Below, one piece after another: positions 1 through 5,501 of a DNA stretch of 5,501 bases. The notes below the pieces were generated by a model, which worked only from the letters and a program-made list of their open reading frames with translations, was not told the DNA's origin and did no database searches. Position 1 is the first letter of the stretch, and every line of letters starts with the position of its first letter. The translations under genes were made by a program, and so were the position numbers. Source of the stretch: Actinomycetes bacterium (GTDB lineage Bacteria; Actinomycetota; Acidimicrobiia; Acidimicrobiales; Microtrichaceae); NCBI GenBank assembly GCA_023434535.1, contig JAEYSR010000221.1, positions 1 to 5,501 on the forward strand, in the 5' to 3' direction.

Positions 1-2449
1 CCTCGGCGGTGACCGTGAGGCCCAGGTGGTGGGCCACGTCCACGATCGAGCGCACGATCCGGTCGTCGCCGGCGAGGAGCTCGTCCACGAAGCGGCGGTC
101 GATCTTGACCTCCTCGATCGGGAGATCGCGGATCAGGGCGAGGGACGACGCGCCGCTGCCGAAGTCGTCGATGCTGAAGCGGATGCCGACGTCGTGGAGA
201 CGCCGGATGACGTCCGCGCTCTGGCGGGGGTCGTCCATCAGCTGGCCCTCGGTCAGCTCCATCCAGAGGCTCCCGGCCACCACCTCGCCGGTGGCGGACA
301 GGTCGCACAACCAGTCGACCCACACGGGGTCGTACAGGTTGCGCGTGGAGAGGTTGACGCTGGCCGAGCTCAGCCCTCGGCCCCCGAGCGAGGTGAGGGC
401 CTCGCACGCCCGGAGCGTGACCGTCTGGGTGATCGCCCGGATGGTCCCGGAGACCTCGGCCAGCTCGATGAACTCGGCGGGGGCGAGCAGCCCGTGGCGC
501 GGGTGGCGCCACCTGACCAGCGCCTCGACGCCGAAGGTCGACATCGTCCGCAGGTCGACCCGCGGCTGGAAGTGGACCTCCACGTCGTCGGTGAAGCCCG
601 ACTCGCGCAGGTCGGCCATCAGCTCGAGGCGGCGGACCGCGGCCACCTCCTGGTCCGCGCAGTACACGACGTGGCCGCCGCCGGCCTGCTTGGCGTCGTA
701 CATGGCGCCGTCGGCACGCCGCATGAGCGTCTCGGCGTCGTTGCCGTGCTGGGGTGCGATGGCGATCCCGACGCTGGCGCTGACCTGGAGGCGGTACTGG
801 CCGACCTGTACCGGCTCGGTGGCCAGCTCGTTGAGCCGTCGTGCGACCTCCTCCGCCCCCGACGTCGAGGCGTCGGTGGTGAGCAGCACGGCGAACTCGT
901 CGCCGCCGAGCCGGGCGATCGTGTCGCAGTTGCGCAGCCGCGTCGCCATGCGACGGGACAGCTCCTTCAGGAGGGCGTCGCCGTACTCGTGGCCGAGGGC
1001 GTCGTTCACGTCCTTGAACTGGTCGAGGTCGACCATGAGCAGCGCCACCGGCGCACCCGTCCGATCGCCCTCGATGAGCGCCCGGGTGAGCCGCTCGTGC
1101 AGGAGCGCCCGGTTGGGGAGCCCGGTCAGCGCGTCGTGGGTGGCCTGGTGGCGGAACGCCTCGGCCATCCGGGCCCGCTTCGTCACGTCCTCGAGCGAGA
1201 TGCCCACGCAGCGGTCCGGCAGCGGCACGGCCCGCATGGAGAACACCTCGTCGATGCCCTTGATCTGCACGAAGGGCTCGTCGTGGGCCACGCCGTGGCG
1301 GACCACGTCGACCATGTCGGCCAGGAACTCGTCGGTGACGGGGAGGAGGTCGGCGACGCGGTGGCCGATCGCTCCGTCGTCGAGGGAGGCGAGTGCGGTG
1401 GCGGCGGGGTTCGCAGCCTGGAGGACGAAGCTGCTCGGGTCCTCCGGGTCGGTCATGCGCAGGACGACGAGGGCGATCGGGATGCCCTCGACGAAGTCCG
1501 CGTACCGGCGTGCCGACGCCTCGGCCTCCCAGCGCGCCGTCTCGTCGACGAGGACGCCGCGACGGCGCACGACCCGCCCGGTCCCGTCCGCCGTGACCCG
1601 CACCCGGTTCTGCAGCCGCCGGGTCCGGCCCCACGCGTCGGTGATGCGGAAGTGGACCTCGACGTTCTCGGCGTGGGCCACCAGGCGGTCGCCCTCGAGC
1701 ACGACGGACAGGTCGTCGGGATGGACACGGCTGCGGAAGAACTCGCGGTCGTTCAGCTGGTCGGAGTCGTAGCCGAGGAGGTCCATCAGCTGCTCGCTGA
1801 GGTAGTCCGCCGGTCCGGTCGCTCCGCCGGCCTCCCACACCGCGGCGTCGATCCCGTTCAGCAGCTCGTCGTAGCGGTCCCGTTCGGCGGTCAGGGAGAT
1901 CGCCACGTTGCCGAAGATGATCGACGAGAACGTGGACGCGACCAGCCAGGCGACGAAGAACACCACCCAGTTCGGCGGCGAGCTCCAGATCCCGATCGCC
2001 AACAGCGCCGCGCCGGTCGTGGGCAGGAGTCGCCAGACAGTCCCCGGTCCGAACCAGAACACGTACAGCCCGATGCTGGACACCAGGATGACGACGACGA
2101 CGCCGTAGGAGTCGGGAGCCAGCACGGCCACCACGCAGGCGGTCGCCAGGTCGCCCAGGGCGAGCACCGGCGAGACCGACCCGCCGCCCGAGATGCGTCG
2201 CATGAGCAGCAGGTTGGAGATCACGCCGACGAGGAGGATCACCGCTCCGAGCTGGAGTCGGTGGTCGCCGAACAGCGGCAGGATCATCACGGCGGCGCCG
2301 ATGACGACCGATGCCAGCGTCCGCCAGCGGAGGATCTCGAGCTGGGACTCGACGCGGTCGACCTCTCGGACGTCGTGGCCTCCGGACCGGCGCGCGGACG
2401 ACTCGAGCGGCAGTGACCGTTCGCCCTCCGCGTGCGCGCCCCGTCCCAT
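1..2449 (-). CDS. Membrane-bound PAS-PAS-GGDEF-EAL c-di-GMP cyclase/phosphodiesterase, 3' end missing
   Basis: Predicted bifunctional cyclic-di-GMP enzyme at the inner face of the membrane. I translated 816 codons from ATG at 2449 with no stop before the left edge. A basic/acidic N-terminus (1-43) is followed by about six hydrophobic segments (roughly 44-60, 66-83, 94-111, 115-134, 138-155, 160-180), two PAS-like regions (about 190-306, with RVHPDD, and 313-425), GGDEF (about 430-600) and EAL (from about 605). The cyclase active site looks intact: DALTGLPNR, VDLDQFKDVND and GGDEF at 515-519, with an RxxD inhibitory site (R506-D509) five residues before it. The EAL side is also intact as far as seen: EALVRW (E642), NLS (N699), ELTEG, DDFGSG (761-766), KID (K782), ending at TAE (E816). 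Perhaps 50 residues of EAL are missing. A purine-rich GGAAGGA lies about 9 nt before the ATG. The membrane module was not matched to a named MASE family. Which activity dominates cannot be told from sequence. Confidence 0.93.
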   Translation of the reverse strand, partial: MGRGAHAEGERSLPLESSARRSGGHDVREVDRVESQLEILRWRTLASVVIGAAVMILPLFGDHRLQLGAVILLVGVISNLLLMRRISGGGSVSPVLALGDLATACVVAVLAPDSYGVVVVILVSSIGLYVFWFGPGTVWRLLPTTGAALLAIGIWSSPPNWVVFFVAWLVASTFSSIIFGNVAISLTAERDRYDELLNGIDAAVWEAGGATGPADYLSEQLMDLLGYDSDQLNDREFFRSRVHPDDLSVVLEGDRLVAHAENVEVHFRITDAWGRTRRLQNRVRVTADGTGRVVRRRGVLVDETARWEAEASARRYADFVEGIPIALVVLRMTDPEDPSSFVLQAANPAATALASLDDGAIGHRVADLLPVTDEFLADMVDVVRHGVAHDEPFVQIKGIDEVFSMRAVPLPDRCVGISLEDVTKRARMAEAFRHQATHDALTGLPNRALLHERLTRALIEGDRTGAPVALLMVDLDQFKDVNDALGHEYGDALLKELSRRMATRLRNCDTIARLGGDEFAVLLTTDASTSGAEEVARRLNELATEPVQVGQYRLQVSASVGIAIAPQHGNDAETLMRRADGAMYDAKQAGGGHVVYCADQEVAAVRRLELMADLRESGFTDDVEVHFQPRVDLRTMSTFGVEALVRWRHPRHGLLAPAEFIELAEVSGTIRAITQTVTLRACEALTSLGGRGLSSASVNLSTRNLYDPVWVDWLCDLSATGEVVAGSLWMELTEGQLMDDPRQSADVIRRLHDVGIRFSIDDFGSGASSLALIRDLPIEEVKIDRRFVDELLAGDDRIVRSIVDVAHHLGLTVTAE

Positions 2450-2598
2450 CGAGCTCGTTCCTTCCCTCCCGGACGTGGCCGGGTCCTTGGCCCGGTCCGC
2501 TCGAGGCGGCGCCAGGTGTGGCGGTGCTGCGTTCACCCCGGTGGTGAGGTGCTGATCGTCCGATTGCCCCAACGTTGTCACTCAGTGCGCACGGTACA

Positions 2599-2611
2599 TC
2601 ACGCTGCGTGA
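2599..2611. repeat. 13-bp perfect palindrome, candidate operator
   Basis: TCACGCTGCGTGA has 6-bp arms that are exact reverse complements around a single central T. It sits in the less GC-rich core of the divergent promoter region, a usual place for a dimeric regulator site. No regulator gene is adjacent, so the binding protein is unknown. A palindrome of this length could also arise by chance. Confidence 0.35.
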
Positions 2612-2664
2612 GTCATCCGAGGGTAGATGCCGGGAGGATCGGCGCAAGCCGGAGCAGCCCGTCC

Positions 2665-2692
2665 GGGCCGAGCGGCCCATGGCGAAGGGCCG
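2665..2692. repeat. GC-rich overlapping inverted repeats upstream of the methyltransferase
   Basis: GGGCC (2665-2669) pairs with GGCCC (2674-2678) over a 4-nt loop. Alternatively CGGCCC (2673-2678) pairs with GGGCCG (2687-2692) over an 8-nt loop. The shared arm means the two hairpins exclude each other. If transcription starts near 2600, this would lie in the methyltransferase mRNA leader. No T-run follows, so it is not an intrinsic terminator of classical type. In such GC-rich DNA it may have no function. Confidence 0.25.
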
Positions 2693-2773
2693 AACGGACC
2701 ACCCGCCCACGTCGTCGCCGTCGGACTGCGGCCGCCGCTGCGGGACCCGTCGGGTGTGTGGGAGCCTTCGGGC

Positions 2774-3535
2774 GTGACCGTGAACCCCGTCGCCGCCGGA
2801 GGCTTCTCGGCGGCCGCAGCCACCTACGCCCGGATCCGGCCGACCTACGCTCGCCCCGCCATCGGCGCCGTCAAGGACCTCGCGACCGGACGTGTCGTGC
2901 TCGACCTGGCCGCCGGCACCGGCATCCTGACGGGCCAGCTCCTCCGGGCGGGTCTGGACGTCCGCTCGCTCGAACCCCTGCCCGCGATGGCCCGCCAGCT
3001 CCGCCTGGCCCTTCCCGACGTGCCGGCGGCGCTCGGACTGGCCGAGGCGCTCCCGCTCGTCGACGACGCCGTCGGCGTCGTCACGGTCGGCCAGGGGTTC
3101 CACTGGTTCGACGCCCCGGCCGCTCTGGCCGAGATCGATCGGGTCCTCGTCCCCGGCGGGGTCCTCGCCCTGCTCTGGAACGTCCGCGACGAGTCGGTCC
3201 CGTGGGTCGCCGCGCTGACGCGCCTGGTCGAGGAGCGAACCGGGGGGCGTCCGTACGACGACCACCGCGAGCGGCCGTGGTCCGAGGTCGTCGCCTCCTC
3301 CGGGCGCTACACGCCGCTTGAGGAGCAGCGCTTCCCGAACCCCGTCCCGACGACGCTCGACGGCGTCCTCGACCGACTCCGGTCGACCAGCTTCGTGGCC
3401 GCTCTGGACGAGCCGGAGCGCGCCGCTCTGATCGAGGAGGCCCGGGCGACCCTGACGGCCTCGCCGGAGCTGGCCGGCTCGTTCGACTACCCGCACGAGA
3501 CCGTGCTCCACACGTGCCGGACCACGCCGAGCTGA
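2774..3535 (+). CDS. Class I SAM-dependent methyltransferase
   Basis: Predicted cytosolic methyltransferase of about 253 aa using S-adenosylmethionine; the acceptor is unknown. Numbered from the GTG at 2774, the glycine-rich motif I VVLDLAAGTG is at 41-50, an acidic residue ending strand 2 is E67 (SLEPLPAMARQ), and the GFHWFD segment near 107-112 precedes LVPGGVLALLWNVRDE (125-140). The HWFD signature and the WNVRDE strand are typical of the methyltransferase-11-like group that includes yeast Crg1/Tmt1-type enzymes. The frame is open from ATG 2627, but residues from there to 2773 are low-complexity Ala/Gly/Pro/Arg. Homologues usually begin shortly before the FSAAAATYARIRPTYA segment, and GGGAG at 2759-2763 is well placed for GTG 2774, so I prefer that start. 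GTG 2780 is also possible. The 3' end overlaps or nearly abuts mutY, suggesting cotranscription, but a DNA-repair role does not follow from that. Confidence 0.85.
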   Translation: MTVNPVAAGGFSAAAATYARIRPTYARPAIGAVKDLATGRVVLDLAAGTGILTGQLLRAGLDVRSLEPLPAMARQLRLALPDVPAALGLAEALPLVDDAVGVVTVGQGFHWFDAPAALAEIDRVLVPGGVLALLWNVRDESVPWVAALTRLVEERTGGRPYDDHRERPWSEVVASSGRYTPLEEQRFPNPVPTTLDGVLDRLRSTSFVAALDEPERAALIEEARATLTASPELAGSFDYPHETVLHTCRTTPS

Positions 3536-4449
3536 CCGACGTGCCGGCCGACGGGTCGGCCGACGGGTCGGCGGTCGGGCCGACCACTCCGCTGACCGCC
3601 GAGCAGGCCGCCGTGCTCGCCGCAGGTCTCCCCGCCCTGCGCGACCTGCCGTGGCGACGGACCCGCGACCGCTGGGCGGTCCTCGTCAGCGAGGTGATGC
3701 TGCAGCAGACCGGCGCGGCGCGCGTCGAGCCGCGGTGGGCACGGTTCCTGCATCGGTGGCCGACGGCCTCCGCGTGCGCCGCCGCCCCACTCGGCGACGT
3801 GCTCGTCGAGTGGCAGGGCCTCGGCTACCCGAGGCGGGCACGCAACCTGTGGCTCGCCGCCCGGGCATGCGTCGACCGCCACGACGGAGCGGTGCCGTCG
3901 ACCCTGCCCGACCTGCTGGCCCTCCCCGGGGTCGGGCCCTACACGGCTCGGGCCGTGATGGCCTTCGCGGTCGAGGTCGACGTCGGAGTGGTCGACACGA
4001 ACATCGCGCGCGTGCTGGCGCGGCGCGCCGGCACGCGCCTCACGCCGCGGGTCGCCCAGGCCGTGGCGGACGACCTGGTCCCGCGGGGCCGGTCGTGGGA
4101 GTGGAACCAGGTCCTCATGGACCTCGGAGCGGTGTGGTGCCGCCCCGAGCCGCACTGCGACGAGTGTCCGGTGCACTGCGCGTGGCGTGACGCCGGTCGG
4201 CCCGAGCCCGATCCGGCGGTCGGGTCCGCCGGCGTCTCGCGGCGGCAGGCGGCGTTCCGTGGGTCGGACCGCCAGCTCCGGGGGCGGGTGCTCGCCGCCA
4301 TCGCCGACGGGTCGATCGCGGCGGCGACCGTCGAGGGCGACCTCGTCTCCGAGGGGTTCGACGGCGACCGGATCGTCGCCGTCGTCGCATCGCTCGTCGA
4401 CGACGGCCTCGCCGTCCGCGGCGCCGACGGAGTGCTCCGACATCCCTGA
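3514..4449 (+). CDS. mutY: A/G-specific adenine DNA glycosylase MutY
   Basis: Base-excision repair enzyme that removes adenine mispaired with 8-oxoguanine or guanine. From GTG 3514 it is 311 aa. LPWRR (45-49) leads into SEVMLQQT (59-66) with catalytic Glu60. The helix-hairpin-helix is LPGVGPYTARAV (137-148), and the catalytic Asp161 lies in VVDTNIARVLAR. Four cysteines after it (C209, C215, C218, C222) match the 4Fe-4S site, but with spacing C-X5-C-X2-C-X3-C, tighter than the C-X6-C-X2-C-X5-C of E. coli MutY. The C-terminus (about 245-311) is a short region with a possible winged-helix character, as I recall from actinobacterial MutY, instead of the NUDIX-like 8-oxoG recognition domain. The start is uncertain: GTG 3514 overlaps the methyltransferase by 22 bp, and in-frame GTG 3541 begins 5 bp after its stop. 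Neither has a good Shine-Dalgarno sequence, so translational coupling is likely. The first ~25 residues contain a low-complexity ADGSADGS repeat. Confidence 0.95.
   Translation: MPDHAELTDVPADGSADGSAVGPTTPLTAEQAAVLAAGLPALRDLPWRRTRDRWAVLVSEVMLQQTGAARVEPRWARFLHRWPTASACAAAPLGDVLVEWQGLGYPRRARNLWLAARACVDRHDGAVPSTLPDLLALPGVGPYTARAVMAFAVEVDVGVVDTNIARVLARRAGTRLTPRVAQAVADDLVPRGRSWEWNQVLMDLGAVWCRPEPHCDECPVHCAWRDAGRPEPDPAVGSAGVSRRQAAFRGSDRQLRGRVLAAIADGSIAAATVEGDLVSEGFDGDRIVAVVASLVDDGLAVRGADGVLRHP
3546..3569 (+). repeat. Two tandem copies of a 12-bp unit in the mutY 5' end
   Basis: GGCCGACGGGTC occurs twice head-to-tail without mismatch. In the mutY frame it encodes ADGS-ADGS, ahead of the conserved catalytic domain. 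Being 12 bp, copy-number change would keep the frame. It probably reflects a disordered, unconstrained N-terminal tail, and argues mildly that translation might start late. Confidence 0.75.
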
Positions 4450-4522
4450 GCCAGGTTCAGGTTCGCGCCGTGTCGCGAGGCGGTGCAGACCCTGTGCAGG
4501 AGCTGCCGAGAATTCGGTCACA

Positions 4523-4543
4523 GACCCGGGCGCGAGCCGGGTC
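4523..4543 (+). terminator. GC-rich hairpin, possible terminator after mutY
   Basis: GACCCGG (4523-4529) and CCGGGTC (4537-4543) form a perfect 7-bp stem with a 7-nt loop. It lies 74 nt after the mutY stop and is followed by CGTTCACTTACTG, only modestly T-rich. Hairpins without a U-tract are sometimes proposed as actinobacterial terminators, but this could equally be a regulatory structure in front of the MBL gene. Confidence 0.3.
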
Positions 4544-4544
4544 C

Positions 4545-4561
4545 GTTCACTTACTGTTCAC
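4545..4561 (+). repeat. GTTCAC direct repeat, 11-bp period
   Basis: GTTCAC is repeated at 4545-4550 and 4556-4561, start to start 11 bp apart, about one helical turn. This would put both copies on the same DNA face, as in tandem activator sites. It sits 50-66 bp before the proposed start of the MBL gene, and GTCCGGAC follows at 4564-4571. Two 6-bp copies are weak evidence on their own. Confidence 0.3.
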
Positions 4562-4598
4562 GTGTCCGGACGGTTGGCAGGGACCGATCCGATCGATC

Positions 4599-4605
4599 AG
4601 GGGGA
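4599..4605 (+). promoter_or_regulatory. Strong ribosome-binding site deciding a CTG start
   Basis: AGGGGGA ends 5 nt before CTG at 4611. This is ideal spacing for a Shine-Dalgarno sequence. No in-frame ATG, GTG or TTG lies near it; the next in-frame candidate is GTG 4632, inside the conserved first beta strand and 26 nt from the site. The position therefore supports initiation at the CTG. Confidence 0.7.
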
Positions 4606-4610
4606 CGGTT

Positions 4611-5501
4611 CTGAACGTCACGTTCTACGGCGTGCGGGGATCGACCCCGTGCTCGGACGAGGGGTTGGCACGCTACGGCGGCAACACCGCGTGCGTCGTG
4701 CTCGACCAGCCCGGGCACCAGCCGATCGTGCTCGACCTCGGCACCGGCCTGCGCTTCTTCGGCCGCTCGCTCGTGGACGACGGCGCGATCGGGGCCGGCA
4801 CCGCGCCGTTCAAGGGCACCGCGCTCGTGACCCACCTGCACTGGGACCACGTGCAGGGCATCCCGTTCTTCGCCCCGCTGCTGTGCGACGGCGCCGAGCT
4901 CGACCTGTACGCCCCCACGCAGGAGGGTGAGTCCCTGAGCGACGTGGTGCGGGGGTTCCTGTCGCCGCCGTACTTCCCGGTCGCGGTCGAGGCGCTGCCC
5001 GGCGACATCCGCTTCCACGACACCGACGCCGGCACGTTCCGCGTCGACGAGGCGACCGTCACCGCCGCGTGGGTCCCGCACGTCGGGCCGACGCTGGGCT
5101 ACCGGATCGAGCTCGGTGGTCGGTCGGTGGCCTACGTCAGCGATCACCAGCAACCCGGCGTCGGCTCCATGGACGTCGACCCGGCGGTCCTCGAGCTGTG
5201 CCGTGGGGTGGACGTCCTCATCCACGATGCGCAGTTCGACGACCACGAGTTCGAGCAGCGCAGCGACTGGGGTCACTGCACCGTCGAGTACGCGGTGGAG
5301 GTGGCGGCCCAGGCCGGCTGCTCCAGCCTGGTGCTGTTCCACCACGATCCGTCGCACCACGACGCCCGTGTCGACGAGCTGCTGGGCGAGGCGCGCTCGA
5401 TGGCCGCCGAGCGAGGCGTCCCGGAGGTCCTCGCGGCCCACGAGGGGCTGACGATCGCACTGCCGGCCGCCGCCGGGTCCTCGGCCGCCGCGTCGTCGCG
5501 G
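4611..5501 (+). CDS. Metallo-beta-lactamase-fold hydrolase with CTG start, 3' end missing
   Basis: Predicted metal-dependent hydrolase of the lactamase_B_2/PhnP-like (COG1235-type) group; substrate unknown, probably a phosphodiester or similar bond. 297 codons are visible with no stop before the right edge. Numbered from CTG 4611, NVTFYGVRGSTP (2-13) and RYGGNTACV (21-29) form the typical N-terminus, LDLGTGLR is at 41-48, and the metal signature HLHWDH is at 75-80 (H75, H77, D79, H80). Further likely ligands are H157 (WVPH), D178 (YVSD) and H244 (LFHHDP), with conserved IHDAQF (204-209) and GHCTVEYAVEVA (221-232). All key residues for a two-metal site appear present. The MBL core closes at about 285 (AHEGLTIAL), after which PAAAGSSAAASSR looks like a flexible tail or linker into something beyond the edge. 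No signal peptide, so cytosolic. Family members are sometimes found with sensory or signalling domains, but that is not visible here. Confidence 0.88.
   Translation, partial: MNVTFYGVRGSTPCSDEGLARYGGNTACVVLDQPGHQPIVLDLGTGLRFFGRSLVDDGAIGAGTAPFKGTALVTHLHWDHVQGIPFFAPLLCDGAELDLYAPTQEGESLSDVVRGFLSPPYFPVAVEALPGDIRFHDTDAGTFRVDEATVTAAWVPHVGPTLGYRIELGGRSVAYVSDHQQPGVGSMDVDPAVLELCRGVDVLIHDAQFDDHEFEQRSDWGHCTVEYAVEVAAQAGCSSLVLFHHDPSHHDARVDELLGEARSMAAERGVPEVLAAHEGLTIALPAAAGSSAAASSR

Larger units (their letters stand above)
2450..2773. promoter_or_regulatory. Divergent intergenic region
   Basis: This 324-bp gap separates the 5' ends of the c-di-GMP gene (leftward) and the methyltransferase gene (rightward), so promoters for both should lie here. 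The stretch about 2550-2630 is visibly less GC-rich than its surroundings and carries small palindromes (GTGCGCAC at 2585-2592; a 13-bp one at 2599-2611). TTGTCA at 2575-2580 resembles a -35 box, but no convincing -10 box follows at normal spacing, so I do not call a promoter. From 2640 to 2700 there are GC-rich inverted repeats. An open frame runs through from ATG 2627 into the methyltransferase, but its translation here (Ala/Gly/Pro/Arg-rich) looks non-coding. Confidence 0.6.
4450..4610 (+). promoter_or_regulatory. Intergenic gap between mutY and the MBL hydrolase
   Basis: This 161-bp gap may hold the end of the methyltransferase-mutY unit and a promoter for the MBL gene. In order it contains a short stem CCTGA/TCAGG (4445-4449 and 4457-4461) over the mutY stop codon, a GC hairpin (4523-4543), the repeat GTTCAC (4545-4550 and 4556-4561), the palindrome GTCCGGAC (4564-4571), a GATC-rich stretch (4585-4598) and the ribosome-binding site. 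TACTGT at 4552-4557 fits a TAnnnT -10 pattern, but no recognisable -35 lies 16-18 bp upstream, so a promoter call is weak. Confidence 0.4.

Noticed and set aside
26..2416. Very long plus-strand open frame (796 codons) and a second one at 9-1772
   Set aside because: Both are antisense to the GGDEF-EAL gene. Their translations are biased (His/Asp/Glu/Val- or Arg/Ser-rich) with no recognisable domain, while the opposite strand shows a full set of conserved motifs. Long antisense frames are expected in such GC-rich DNA.
2575..2600. Sigma-70-type promoter (TTGTCA with TACATC)
   Set aside because: The spacer would be only 14 bp and the second hexamer is a poor -10 match, so it does not meet a reasonable promoter standard.
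2627..2773. ATG 2627 as the methyltransferase start
   Set aside because: The extra 49 residues are low-complexity Ala/Gly/Pro/Arg sequence unlike the family. The ATG has no well-placed ribosome-binding site, and GTG 2774 has both a better site and the usual distance to the conserved core.
2582..4521. Minus-strand open frames across the methyltransferase and mutY (2582-3511 and 3487-4521)
   Set aside because: They lie antisense to genes with clear catalytic motifs and have low-complexity Arg/Gly/Asp/Val composition without domain signatures.
4551..5441. Minus-strand 296-codon open frame opposite the MBL gene
   Set aside because: The plus strand encodes a complete MBL metal-binding site here; the minus-strand product has no recognisable motif.
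1..5501. Undescribed defence, mobile or CRISPR-type system
   Set aside because: I see no transposase, integrase, toxin, nuclease-helicase, CRISPR-like repeat or tRNA signature. The four genes belong to known families and share similar base composition and codon use.

Overview
The window is very GC-rich (strong G/C preference at third codon positions, frequent GTG starts) and its MutY has the short actinobacterial form without a NUDIX-like C-terminal domain. Together these suggest a high-GC actinobacterium, possibly an acidimicrobial lineage. The phylum is an inference and the class only a guess.

Layout. From the left edge to 2449, on the minus strand, lies the 5' 816 codons of a large membrane-bound c-di-GMP protein: six membrane segments, two PAS-like domains, GGDEF and EAL. 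Its last part lies off the left edge. A divergent intergenic region (2450-2773) has a less GC-rich core with small palindromes. On the plus strand come a class I SAM-dependent methyltransferase (2774-3535) and mutY (3514-4449, or from 3541), overlapping or nearly abutting, so probably one transcription unit. A 161-bp gap (4450-4610) holds a GC hairpin, a GTTCAC direct repeat, an 8-bp palindrome and a strong Shine-Dalgarno sequence. The last gene is a metallo-beta-lactamase-fold hydrolase that appears to start at a CTG (4611) and runs off the right edge in an Ala/Ser-rich stretch.

Function. The c-di-GMP protein is predicted to make and/or break down the second messenger in response to PAS-sensed signals. 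The methyltransferase has no clear substrate. MutY removes adenine mispaired with 8-oxoguanine. The MBL protein has a complete-looking metal site but unknown substrate. No common pathway can be shown, and I see no mobile element, CRISPR array, rRNA or tRNA. The content is mostly conventional chromosomal genes. The oddest points are the CTG start, the compressed iron-sulfur cysteine spacing in MutY and the operator-like palindrome in the divergent promoter region.
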